From NCBI GenBank assembly GCA_022478985.1, contig JAKSZP010007879.1:620001-684000 (forward strand): a stretch of 64,000 bases of DNA. The letters run 5' to 3'. Each line of letters starts with the position of its first letter. The stretch's first letter is position 1. Below the pieces are notes generated by a model that ran no database searches, was not told where the DNA came from, and worked only from the letters and a program-made list of their open reading frames with translations. The position numbers and the translations under genes were made by a program. This document shows positions 24,869-35,053 of this stretch, piece by piece. Source of the stretch: Massospora cicadina. Taxonomy: Eukaryota > Entomophthoromycota > Entomophthoromycetes > Entomophthorales > Entomophthoraceae.

Positions 24869-24889
24869 TGAGGTGCCCATGGCGCCTCA
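24869..24889 (-). promoter_or_regulatory. Inverted repeat at the LINE C ORF1/ORF2 junction
   Basis: On the plus strand, TGAGGTGCC (24869-24877) and GGCGCCTCA (24881-24889) are inverted copies with one wobble and flank the ORF2 start. On the minus strand the order is TGA stop (24889-24887), GGCGCC, ATG (24880-24878). The six-base in-frame spacing equals that of LINEs A and B, although the stem sequence is different. Confidence 0.55.
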
Positions 24890-25031
24890 GGAGAGGTTGG
24901 GAGGGCCATCCAGCCCTATCCCTTGCACCATTTCTCTAATTAGCTTTGGGTGACTGGACCAGTATCACCTGTGCATTTGGTCAATCCTTTTACTTTTGCT
25001 TGCTTTTCACAGCTCTTACCATTGAGTAGTT

Positions 25032-25602
25032 TGAGTTGGTATTGGAATTTCGTGAGAAATTAGAATAAGCAGGTGCTACAAAGGCTATGAAATTATTAGT
25101 TCTGTGGCTCTAGTGAAGACCACACAATTGCAACGAAGTTATTAGTTCTGTTGCTATAGTTGATTCTAGTCAAAAATACAGAATCCTGTATGAAAGAAGA
25201 CCAAAACTAGGCTACGCAAGACAAAAAGAGAGGTAGTTTATTTGTTAGAAATGAGGGATTTTTATAGGGGTAGTTTTAGTAGTTAATCAGAAGGTTTTTT
25301 GGGATGTACATGAGGTAAGATCTTTCCAATTAGATGACCAATATTGCTGATTATCAATACTATACTTGTGATGGCCAAATCTGATAGGATTCTTATTTGA
25401 AGAGAATGACCTTCTTATATGATTTTCTGCCTCATCAGATAGCTTAGCATTATCCTTCAGAGATGGTTGATAACTCCAAAGGGTTGATCGTTGGTCTATC
25501 CTAGAATCAGATATCTCCATCATAGATTTTGCAATCTCATTAGACCGAGATATCAAATCTCTATCTTGAGTAATTTTGGCCATTGTAGTTGAATCCCCAA
25601 CA
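25032..25602 (-). repeat. Probable solo LTR inside LINE C ORF1
   Basis: On the minus strand it begins TGTTGGGGATTCAACTAC and contains TATAAAAATCCCTC, the LTR-type TATA block. It interrupts the ORF1 C-terminal region and has no internal domain. AGTTT occurs at 25028-25032 and at 25602-25606, consistent with a 5-bp target duplication if the ends are set one base inside the TG/CA. The right boundary is firm. The left boundary is tentative. Confidence 0.55.
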
Positions 25603-26297
25603 GTTTATCTCTTCTTATCATGTCTCATGATGACCTGTTGCTTTGTGCTGGTTGCTCTCCATGGTTGCAGAGTTTCCACCTGTGTGTCTGTGTAGTGCCT
25701 GTGAACCAATGGTGTAGCTGAATTGTGTGGCTAAATTTTAATTTATTAGTGTTAGTTGGTGTTTCAATAGAAACTTGAGAATTGTTTTGTCTTAGTTCAT
25801 CAAATCTGATTGGTGGCATGGACAATTTCCTCCATCTTCCTGGATCTGGTTGGGGGTGATGGTGAAGTTTTCTAGTAATGCTGCCATGGCTGCGGCTTGT
25901 TTGTGGGCCTTCTGTGACATTTTGCGCACTTTAGTTGATACTGGATCTATGCTAATGTACTGCCCATCCTCCCCCCAGAGGAAGGCATGGTTGGTGTCAA
26001 TAATTATTGTTGAAGTCTTTGCCATCTTCATCCATAGTGTTATTGCAGAAATCGGGGGCCATTAGGCCCTCCTTTACGGGGCATGCATTTATTTGTTGCT
26101 TTAAAGCGCTGCAATGGTTACAAATTGGCAGCGCACTTTCTGGTGTGATGCAAAGCACCTTTAAAAACCCCCATCAGGGAGTTGGAACACCGCTGTGCGC
26201 AGTATCTTTGTGAGGCCTTTATTACCTCAGAAAGCAGGTTGATAATGGCTATTGCCTTACCTTTAGAAAAGTTTGGCATCAAATAAAATTGCTGCAG

Positions 26298-28056
26298 ACT
26301 GAATTGCTTGTGTAAGTCTAGCGACCCAACCTCTTGAGTTGATCGGGAAAAGGTATCTTTTAGGAAGAAGAAGGGACCAAATGCCCCTGTGGAGCCCTTG
26401 GCTCAACTGGGGGACTTGGGTCATGTGGTTGATGAACGCTGGGTCACTGCATTGGCCCCAAAAGACCCCACCACAGTATCCTATTTGGCTGTTTTTTTCT
26501 GGTTGAAAGGATAAAAAAGGTTTGTAAAGAGATAATACAGGCCAGAGGTCACCAACAGCACCCCCCTCCATCGGGCCCCACTCCGCCATCTTTTACTTCC
26601 TTGGAAAAGAAGAAAATTGGCCTCAAAACTCAGGAAATGGTTCCTGAGTCAGGTAACCTGGCCCAAAATACGAAATCCAAAATTCTATTTTTGGGAAAGC
26701 CAATCCTAGTCGTAAATTTTCTTTTGGAAAAATTTAAATTTTTTTTTTAAAAATTTGTCAGAATTGACTCTGGCAGAACCCAATTTGGCTGCCCCTTCAA
26801 TCTGGGTAAATCACTTATGTTTGGATAAGTGAGGGTCCCTCCCTTGCGGATCAAACAATTATATTTCCATAGCTTTTAAGACCTTTGCATAAGCTGGATG
26901 ACAAAGCCCCAACTAGGCTGAGTGCCCATGAGTACATCAGCTGATGATGCCTAAGAAAACCTGCCCATGCCCCCTTTTCCCCATTTTACATATTTAAGGC
27001 AACTGTCTCTGAAAGGAGCAGTTGTCAGTCCATTCTCTCCCTTAAGTTTAATAAAACTGCTCTACCTAAACCTACTCCGTGAGCTCTGTCGCTTTTTTTA
27101 AATCTAATTTCACTTACCCCAGTGAAGTTCATAGCAATCTGCATTCTAAGGCCGAATGGTCATCAGTGTGCCCTCCAAGCCATCAATCTGGCATCCCATT
27201 AAACGATGATAGCAATCCAAGAATTTAGCTCAAGCTTACAACACCTATCTGCCGCTTCTGAAGACTTTTCAGATCTGCCATACTCTTTGCAATGACCTGT
27301 TTCTCATTTGGCCACCAGCAGACCGGCTTCTGGTCTGCCTCCCACTTTGAAAAATAGTCGGAGAATTAGAACTAATCTGCCCCACTGACCTGCTGCTGGA
27401 TTGGCGCAATTTGGGTGAAATGAGGCCATCTCCACTAATTGTCTTTCTTCATTTGGAGGTGAGGAACCACCATCCACACAACCACAAGGTAATGACCAGG
27501 CACTGGACCATATGGGCCATTTTGTCGAGGGCAAATCCAGTCCAAATCGATTTATTAAATTGATCTGCCATTCTGGTGACGTACCTGACCTCTCTACACA
27601 TCACAAAACTCCTCAATGTACACAAGACAAGGCCTAAGGCTCCTAATGGTCAGATTGATTTATTTGTGATTTAGTTTGTGAACCCAGTTAGAAAAATCAA
27701 AAATGTTGGTAATTTTTATGATTTTCAGAATTTTTATTATGATGAACCAGTCCAAGAATCTTTGAAAAAGGAGCCCAAAGGTCACTAACTGAAAACTCAG
27801 AAGGATTGGTCATCCTCCTTACCTCTCCCACCCTTGGGAGATGTCCCAGCAAGACCCACGGTTGCCCCATTGCAGCCATTTGGTTTGCTATGGGGGCCTT
27901 TGATATGTCCATTAACTTTTATTTCCCTCACAAGAATAATAGGGTTCCCTCCTATAACTGATAAGAACTTCTATGCCCTTGGTATTCTGGGCTTTCCACT
28001 GGTTTGTTACACACCGAGATTGGAGCCCAGACCTACTTTAATCAGCAGATTCATGA
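26298..28056 (+). mobile_element. Element X, 1.76-kb insertion of unknown type (X/Y family)
   Basis: Its limits come from the interruption of LINE C ORF1, where the uninterrupted sequence would be GAGATCAAACTGCAGCAA. CAG occurs at both edges (26295-26297 and 28057-28059). On the plus strand it codes FRKKKGPNAPVEPLAQ then GDLGHVVDERWVTAL near 26340-26470, and near its end LLWGPLICPLTFISL then ALGILGFPLVCYTP (27890-28020). Both regions match region Y at 46961-48403. Between them, 26756-27130 resembles an LTR promoter (TATTTAAGG near 26990, AATAAA near 27050), and gag-like or unreadable sequence follows. The transposon class is unknown. Confidence 0.55.
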
Positions 28057-28717
28057 CAGTTTGATCTCTCCATAGCTGGCAAGTTTAGCATGAAGCTTCT
28101 CCTCAATTATCTCACAGGGGAGAATGGCTGGGAGAAAATTGAATGAATGAACAAAGCAAAGACTTTGCTCCATATTTTGCGCATGGTGTGTACAATTATT
28201 TTGCCTTTGGGTAGGGCAATTTTGATTCAGACTCTTTTGGCGGTGTCTGCATCTTCTTCAGTTTCTTAGATCCCATGTCAATCCAGCCACAGTGGATTGT
28301 ATGGGTTTTTTTACACTGCGTGGGGTAGTAGGTTTGACTGTGCCTTGCCCACTTTCTCCCGCAAGATTAGAGAATTGACCCCTAAATAGAGTCAAAGCCC
28401 ATGCTCTACTGGTGATAGGGGTTGAGAATACTGTATCTCAAGATATGCATTAAGTTTGATTGTAATTTCCACAAACCTGGGCGGTGTCTGGGTTTGTAGT
28501 TTCTTAGCGGCACTGTTTCCTGGTCCCCCAGGGAGTTTTTTGCCCTTTAGTGCATCGTTCTGCACATTGCCTTATAACTTTCTCCAATGTTTAATTTCTT
28601 TTATTAATGTCAAACATATCTACTGTGTGATTATCAAATTTGCTATTCAAATTGAACCTTTGTAACTAAAGTGATTGTTACAGGAAAGAAAAGCTTTTTA
28701 TTCAGCTCAAACTAAAT

Positions 28718-28936
28718 CTAGCTTATATTTATAATCAAATAAATTTAGGGCATTTATATCTAACCTTATAGAGTAAGCTATATTAGATTGTTACTTAACA
28801 TTCTATTGCTGACAATAGTCACCGATTAAATGTCTAACTGTAATCTACAAATGGAGCGAATCCTATGTCAGTTTCAATTACAAATTAATTGATGATAGTT
28901 GCCCACAAATGGTAGTAGGTGAAATGGAAGTATGTT
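28718..28936. other. AT-rich spacer between LINE C and element F
   Basis: About 220 bp with no open frame or recognised repeat. It is the old flank of LINE C. Confidence 0.35.
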
Positions 28937-29536
28937 TGTTGTAATATGGTCTGACCAACCATTTTTTCTTAATAATATATTATATTATATTTTATTTAAT
29001 CTTTTATTTATATTTATATATATTATTTACATCTTTACTTTATAGTTATAATAGTATCATTACCCATGATTTGCTATGGTGTCAATAGAATTTCAGATAT
29101 TTAATACTAATTTAGGTTTTATGCTATAGATACACAATAATTACTCAGCCAAATCTAATTGCCAATCAAATCAACTAAAAACCACCAACCGCTTAGCTAA
29201 ACCTAACTTTACTTTATCGAATAAAAATAACTAATCACCCCTCAGAACTAAACTCTGTCCAATCAATTTGACCAAAAGCATATACCCACTTGGCCAAAAA
29301 AACCCTATCAATCAATCAAAACAACAATAAACTGATACCCAAACTTCTCTCTATATATTTAAAACTATTGTTACATGTTATGTCATTTAAATTACAAAAT
29401 CAACTCTTACTAACTTGCCAGATGTATTTTATTCTTTATGGAACCAAATTAGGCAGGTCTTTTAAAATTATATAAATCTAACATTCAGATACCCATGCTT
29501 CACTACAGTATTTAAGTTCATCAGATGATAATCTCT

Positions 29537-29551
29537 CAATGACAGCCTATA
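29537..29551. repeat. Target-site duplication of LINE B, left copy
   Basis: CAATGACAGCCTATA, 15 bp, is repeated exactly at 34814-34828 on the other side of LINE B. Confidence 0.93.
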
Positions 29552-29643
29552 TTTTTCTCTCTCGTTGCAATCACTTTTGCAACTTATTCAATACAAGTCT
29601 GATTCTAGTTTGATAATCTCACAGAGGAGATTAGTCTGCGCCC

Positions 29644-31051
29644 ATGTCAGGGAGCAGTTGGGCAAGTAAGGTAAGAGGAGCAGGTAGTAGGCCCACAGCC
29701 TCAAATGTTCAAAAACGCCCTGGAGAAACTGGCGAAATAGAAAAAAATATAAAAAAAACTGGCGGTCACTATTTCCCCAGAAATCCTTGCTTGGCAAGCA
29801 TGATGCAACCAGTACATCAACACGCCACACTCCCAACCACTAACATCAGTGGAATACGGAGTCCGTGTGTTTCTGGACATCCAACAAACAGCTCTATGGG
29901 AAAAATTTTGTGGGGATTGCACACTTTTTTCCCGACCGCGGTGTACGTCACACCTCACTCCATATCACATGGTTAGCTGGACCTCAGTTAGAAAACAAGG
30001 AGGCAGGATGAAGCTGCTGCAGTGCGCATAGTGATTGACCTCCCCAAAGGGCAACAGGTCATTGAAACCAAATGCACTAGATGGATAAAATCAAATCAAA
30101 TTTTCTCATGTTTGACTTTTTGCCTACTATGGTAAAACGTGCCATTTTGGGGCAACACCTGAAAGACGGTCTCACCGTTTATGGCGAAATACAATCTTTT
30201 GAGATGCAACGCTTTATGCTGATGCCACACCTGTGTACTGGCAAAGCCATCGCAGTTCTGACCCCAACTGAGAAGATTTCAAAGGACCTAACCCAGATCC
30301 CGCACTCCACATATATCAATATTGAAGGGCATACCACCCACCATTTCTGGGATACCGTGGACAGCGCGCCCCCCATCTGCACCCACTGTGACGCATTCAG
30401 CCATAAGGCACATGCATGCCCCACCAAGGAGGGCATCACATTCCAAGAGCACTCCTTGGCGGCTATGGCCAGCGGAGAGGCGCACTATGAACCAACCACA
30501 AGCACCAAAGAGGCTTTCCCGTGGGGAGCATAAGGCTGCTACCTACTGGTAAAACCTATTTCCCCACAAGAGCGGAAGAAGGCCAAGAAGGCCCGCAGGG
30601 CTGCGGCCAAGGAAGCGGCCAAAGTCACCACTGCTATCCCACACTCCCAATGTCAGGAGGACATCAAAACCTTTGCGGTGGAAGAAATTGGGAATTCATC
30701 AACCAATCAGATTGGGAAGCCCATGCCAATTAGGCCACCTAATCTGAGGATCCGATGGGTGACTCAATTTCACCAGATCTTTGCAACCAAGCTCCAGTTA
30801 AAACTGACTTGGGGTCCAACTAAATGAAAAATTTTTTTGACCTGATTGTTGGTGCACCAAACTCATCCTCACCGCAAAAAATTTGTTTGACATTGGGGAA
30901 ACAAAAAGAGAAGGCAAAAGCCAACATGAACCTTTCTGCTAAAATCAACAAATCTACTAATAGCATTGCTGCAAACACCCGCACTGCCGTGAAGGCCCAT
31001 GGGGATCTAGAGGAGGCTAGTGGGCCTGGGTGCCCACCCCCTCACACCTAA
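29644..31051 (+). pseudogene. LINE B ORF1: RRM-like region and zinc knuckle
   Basis: It begins MSGSSWASKVRGAGSRPT at 29644, with 110 codons open before the first stop. The RRM-like part resumes at 30081: LMFDFLPTMVKRAILGQH, YGEIQSFEMQRFMLMP and TGKAIAVLTP. The knuckle CTHCDAFSHKAHACP is at 30381-30425. The C-terminal part, open from 30824, ends EEASGPGCPPPHT at TAA 31049-31051, the position homologous to the LINE A ORF1 end. At least two frame changes lie between 29976 and 30824. The predicted role is RNA binding in the retrotransposition particle. Confidence 0.83.
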
Positions 31052-31063
31052 GGTGTGAGGGGG
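31037..31063 (+). promoter_or_regulatory. Inverted repeat at the LINE B ORF1/ORF2 junction
   Basis: CCCCCTCACACCT (31037-31049) and AGGTGTGAGGGGG (31051-31063) are perfect 13-bp inverted arms around one base. The ORF1 stop TAA (31049-31051) lies at the apex. GGTGTG separates it from the ORF2 start position, here AGG instead of ATG. Confidence 0.65.
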
Positions 31064-34000
31064 GAAACCTTCACTTTAGGGACGTTGAATATTGCCGGAC
31101 TCAAGGCCTTGCCATCCCAGGCTAGGAAACTGAGTTTTTACAAAAAAATTTACCCATGGATATCCTGGCCATCCAGGAGTCCCACTGTCCGCAAGGTTCC
31201 AAGGATGCTTGGAAAACCATGCTCCTCCCATCCCTATCCTTTTGGTCAGAGCACTGTGGGGTGCTAGTTCAAAAAAAAAATTTTCAAATTTTTATCATCA
31301 TAATCCTTCCTAAATGGCTGAGTCCTCATTGTCACTTTCTCGTGGGCTGATGCGGCACATGCTATCATTAAAATCTATGCCCCAACCTGTGCATGAGAAC
31401 GTCAGGAATTTTTCTCATTGGTTAAATCTCTCCCATTACCCCCAGACCCATTCATAGTTGGTGATATGAACTGTTGGCTAAACACACCAACGGACCGTTG
31501 GCCTTCCTCATCTCATGCCCCCCAGGGTCACGTAGAACTTTACGTTCTAAAGGCCACCCTTAGGTTAATGGATGCGCTGCTGTGGTGAGCCCCACTGCTC
31601 GAAAACAGGACATGACCCCACGTCCACAATGGCCAATTAAGGTCCATGACCTGCATAAACCTTATCCTTACGCCGGTGAAATTCCAACCTCAAATTTTCC
31701 ACTTCCAAACAATGAAATTGAAATCTCCAACCACCAGCTGGTCTCAATAACCTACCACCTACCTGTCACAGTGGCTAAGGCCCCACATTGGTGCAAACTC
31801 CACCCTCCCAAACTTGCGTCGCCAGGATTTTCCACTTGGGTGGAATCAGCAACTTTGGCAAAAGAGTTTGTTACACCATTTTGTGCGGACCCCATCTCCA
31901 CATGGGTAGCCTTCAAAGAGGATACCATCCTCCACTCTCGCCACCTCTTCTCCTGACGCTCACGAGCCACATCAGCCATCATCTCGCGCGCTCTGGCAGA
32001 GTTGGCACACCTGGAGTCCAACATCCTAGCCACAGGATACAGCCCTGCATGGGGCCAGAAGTGGGCAGAGGCAGCCTCCCACCTCAACGCGCTTGAAAGG
32101 CAACATAAGCATCAGGCTCATCTTCAGTACAGGGCCAAATGCATTACAGAGGGCGACAAGTGCACCGCATATTTTTTTAAAAAAAATTTGTACCACGCCA
32201 GAGTGTGGCCTGCACACAGGTGCGAAGATCAGATGATTCCATCGCGGATACGCCAGCCAAAGTGGCAATTGAAACACAAAAGTATTAATCCAAATTATAC
32301 CAATCTGATCCAATTCAGCCGGCCAAAGTGGCGGAATTTCTCAACTGAACCCAAATCCACACCGTTTCCTGATACCCAGAAAAAATGAATTTGATTACTG
32401 TGAACAAATTATGGACAGCCATCCGCAGTGCACCAAACTGGAAATGCCCAGGCCCAGATGGCATTCCATATGAATTCTATAAAAAGTACTTCAAATATAT
32501 ATCCCCACTACTGCTTGCCTCATTTAACCAGAGCCTTCTGGAAACGCGCCTCCAACCAGGAGGACAAGAGGCCTTTACCGTCACACTCTTCAAGAAAGGG
32601 GACAAGCTAGACTTAGCCAACTGGCGCCCCATTTCTTTAACTAACACGGATACAAAAATTTAACAAAAATCATGGCTAACCGTATAGGGATTGTAGCATT
32701 TGCCACCATCTCCCCAGAACAATTCAGTTTCATACCCAGAAGGTCGATTTGGGACAACATGCACTCTGTGGCTAATGCATGCCAGTCCACAGCCTCTGGG
32801 GCACTTGTATTCTTGAACCAACAAAAGGCCTATGATAGAGTAAACTGGGAATACCTCAGGGCCTGCCTCCTTCAATTCCGCTTACACCCTCGCTTCATCA
32901 ACTGGGTGATGCTGCTCATGGAATCTGCAACAATGGCAGTACGTGGCCCTGGCTTCCTAACGTAAGTAGTCCGCCCTCAAAGGGGCCTACGCCAAGGGGA
33001 CCCCCTTAGCCCACTCTTATACAACTTCAGCCTTGACCCACTACTTCGAAATGTGAATGCCCAACTCACAGGGGTCCATGTGCCAGGCCAAGCCCCAGTC
33101 AAGATGATGGCGTTTGCAGACGACTGTGTGGTTGGGGTGTCTAATAATAAAGATGCACATGCACTTGAAGCTCTCATCCAGGAGTATTCCCGGGTAAGTA
33201 ATGCTGCAGTGAACACTTTCAAAACCGAAATCATCCTCCTTGGTCAGTATCAAACTTCTGGGCCCCAGAGACCAGTGCCCAGCCCAGCCCATCTGCTCGC
33301 ACATGTGCTCGCCCTCCCAGCTCAACCCACACCGCCCCACTGATGCTCCCCTTCGTTCCACGCCCTACCATAGGGCTGGTCCGCCATCTGGGCTTGTGGG
33401 TGGAGTCAGGCGGGTATACATCAGCAGTAATGGAGAGTCGTATTCTAGACAACGTGACAAAGCGCATCGCCTCCCTCAGAGCCCACCCTACTTCCCTTAC
33501 TGGCAGGGTTGTTTTAGCCAACTCTATGCTCCTCTCCAAAGTCTGGTTTGAAGCCCACGCCATCCCCTTCTCCCCAAGCTTTTTCAAATCCTTGTATGCC
33601 CTGCTTCAAGGATGTCTTTGGTCAGGCCGCCCACCACCAGTACGGCTAGAGGTCATGTTTGGCCCTCATCATCATGGAGGCATGGGCCTGCTTGACTTCA
33701 AAGCCCATGCTGCAAAGATCCTGGGCACCTGGATTGCAGCCGTCACCGCCCCTACGATCCCCTCCCAACACTGGTCCCACGCGGCCCGCTCCAACTTCTC
33801 CCGCGCCTTGGGCCTTAACAATCCATCGAACCCTCTCTCCCTGATGAAATACCTGGCTTCACACCCAATGGCCACAGGTCCTCACGGAACTAAAACCTAC
33901 TACAAACGAATCCTCCTCTCCATGCGGAGCGCTGAGTGGAGAATTTGTATTAGCAGACACACAGCCCAGAGAGGCTGCCCCTCTCCTCAGTTCATACAAG

Positions 34001-34680
34001 AGGTACAGGGACTACCCATCCAAGATGGCGTGATCCCCACACGGCCCCATGTCCTATCCAGGGTGGACTACCTGGGCATGATGGACATCCCTTACTCCAT
34101 TGAGACTCAAAAAACTATCTGAAAATACGCACACCATCCTCTGTTGCAGCCTCAAATCCGTTCCCATGTGAGGTGCTGCCTGAGGCAGGTATACTGTATG
34201 GGTGAGCGCTCTAATGATTTACACTCATCCTGCGTCGTGTGTGGCCAGTATGGAACACTGTTCTACCACCTGGAGAAGTTTCCTACCTCTAAAGTGATAT
34301 GGCGCGAAGTTTAACGTCTGCTGGGCCAGGATCAAACACATTCCTTTAGTCTGTCAAGAGATATATTTGCTTTATCAATGGCCTCCCCCCTTCCACCCTA
34401 TCTCCGTGCTCTGGTGGTTGCAATCGCCATGTGGACTATCCACACGATTGTCTTGGATGCCATCACAGGCTCCACCCCCACCCTCCCAGAAGCTGTCCAC
34501 AGATTCCGGTCTCATTTGGTGGACCACTTTCAGGCGTGGATGTTTGGATACCTCCCACTGCGTTACCAACAGCTGGTCTCCTCCTGCTTCCCAGTTTGGT
34601 TCATCAAATCAGACCCTTTCCTCCACACGTGTTCAATTGTTGCTATGGCCCCTTCACACGTTCCCTCCCCCTCCCCATAA
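31058..34680 (+). pseudogene. LINE B ORF2: APE endonuclease, reverse transcriptase, C-terminal zinc motif
   Basis: The ORF2 start codon is AGG where LINE A has ATG. The endonuclease has TLNIAGLKALPS, MDILAIQESHCPQG (31156) and VGDMNCW near 31460. Its C-terminal catalytic part is degraded, with SNHQL in place of SDH near 31730. RT has KCPGPDGIPYEFYKKYFK (32440), GDKLDLANWRPISLTNTDTK, LNQQKAYDRVNW, QGDPLSPLLYNFSLDP and FADDCV at 33112-33130. The post-RT block LANSMLLSKVWF lies in the 259-codon frame at 33343-34122. The C-terminal CVVCGQYGTLFYHLEKF has lost the last Cys of the CCHC. The frame ends SHVPSPSP at TAA 34678-34680, as in LINE A. Confidence 0.88.
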
Positions 34681-34813
34681 GTGGCGTTCCCGCTGGCAAC
34701 AAGAGATAGCATCGCTTCTCTGGGGTGCCTTACCTGTTACTAAGTTTTGTCTCTTATGGGTCAATTTCGGAAGCGTCCATCCCATGGTCGGCCTTCCTCG
34801 CAATAAACCAAAA

Positions 34814-34828
34814 CAATGACAGCCTATA
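34814..34828. repeat. Target-site duplication of LINE B, right copy
   Basis: Exact 15-bp partner of 29537-29551. Confidence 0.93.
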
Positions 34829-34850
34829 GGCTGTGCCAGTTCTACACTTG

Positions 34851-34888
34851 AGCCACAGAGCAACAGCTTTGCTGTTGCCCTTGTGGCT
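34851..34888. repeat. Strong inverted repeat (hairpin) in element H
   Basis: AGCCACA pairs with TGTGGCT, and GCAACAGC pairs with GCTGTTGC around a TTT loop. A second perfect palindrome, CAGCCTATAGGCTG, lies just to the left at 34820-34833 and overlaps the LINE B target site. Function unknown. Confidence 0.6.
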
Positions 34889-35038
34889 GGTGAGCTGATT
34901 ATCCTAAATTTACTTAATCTACTTAAAAATCTGATACTATTTTTAATTAGTTTTGGGTGAGCAGTTTGGTGAGTTATTTGATAATATTTCCCAATTCTCA
35001 ACCACTATTCCAAATTGATTAAACATATCAGACTTAAT

Positions 35039-35053
35039 TAGTTTCAGATGAGC
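35039..35053. repeat. Target-site duplication of element D, left copy
   Basis: TAGTTTCAGATGAGC, 15 bp, is repeated exactly at 36982-36996. Confidence 0.9.

Larger units (their letters stand above)
18241..24880 (-). pseudogene. LINE C ORF2, split by the 19964-23173 insertion
   Basis: The start is the ATG at 24880 (MGTSVSIGTK), homologous to MGETFTLG of LINE A. The endonuclease has VDILAIQE near 24790 and LIDFILP then RPSNHL near 24290-24190, the latter an altered SDH box. RT begins with CPGPDGIPYEFHKKYFK near 23500 and GDKW-ANW-PISLSNTD near 23330. It then stops at 23174, where the LTR element begins, and resumes left of 19964 with the KEGI/AFGYLKAFLG region, LNQGNLLSPLLYDFIIDLLL and FVDDCIAS near 19610 (catalytic box with F-V-D-D). 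Thumb-like segments (RLSGGLGLDFEDHANRILGTWI) follow. CAVCGEEGTLHHCLKAC near 18520-18570 is the C-terminal CCHC. Stops are numerous. Confidence 0.82.
24887..28600 (-). pseudogene. LINE C ORF1, split by element X and a solo LTR
   Basis: The N-terminal RRM-like part reads SFNFLPAILPCEIIEEKL...LASYGEIKL, ending at 28060. The next residues, QQFYLMPNFSKGKAIAII, appear at 26294 and below, 1.76 kb away. They join in frame as GEIKL/QQFYLMP, homologous to GEIQSFKMQRFTLMP of LINE A. Downstream is CNHCSALKQQINACPVKEG, the zinc knuckle, near 26080-26130. A second break lies at 25032-25602. The frame ends at the TGA at 24887-24889. The coding sequence is also degraded by stops. Confidence 0.78.
17966..28702 (-). 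mobile_element. LINE C, L1/Tx1-like, interrupted by three insertions
   Basis: The 3' end near 17966-17998 has, on the minus strand, the tail CCATCCCCTGGTTAACCTA then AATTAAATAAAT. The 5' end near 28690 aligns with the LINE A 5' UTR (CTTTTCTTTC... then TTTGATAATCACACAG). Flanking CAGCTCA...CTA segments at 17951-17965 and 28703-28717 look like a diverged target duplication. ORF1 and ORF2 motifs run in the right order but are split at 19964-23173, 25032-25602 and 26298-28056. Subtracting those leaves about 5.2 kb, the length of LINEs A and B, which supports the reconstruction. It is more decayed than A and B, so it is the oldest LINE here. Confidence 0.85.
29552..34813 (+). mobile_element. LINE B, full-length L1/Tx1-like non-LTR retrotransposon
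   Basis: The element is 5.26 kb between perfect 15-bp target duplications. It has the same layout as LINE A in the other orientation: 5' UTR 29552-29643, ORF1 29644-31051, ORF2 from 31058 to 34680, and a 3' UTR of 133 bp. The 3' UTR holds CCATCCCATGGTCGGCC and ends AATAAACCAAAA. The perfect target duplication suggests it inserted later than LINE C. Frameshifts, a lost ORF2 ATG (AGG at 31058) and internal stops make it inactive. Confidence 0.93.

Noticed and set aside
28970..29045. AT-rich tract as a replication origin
   Set aside because: Low complexity alone, with no supporting motif, is inside transposon sequence.
31752..32087. A 111-codon minus-strand frame
   Set aside because: It is antisense to LINE B ORF2. 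The plus strand carries the homologous endonuclease-RT linker.
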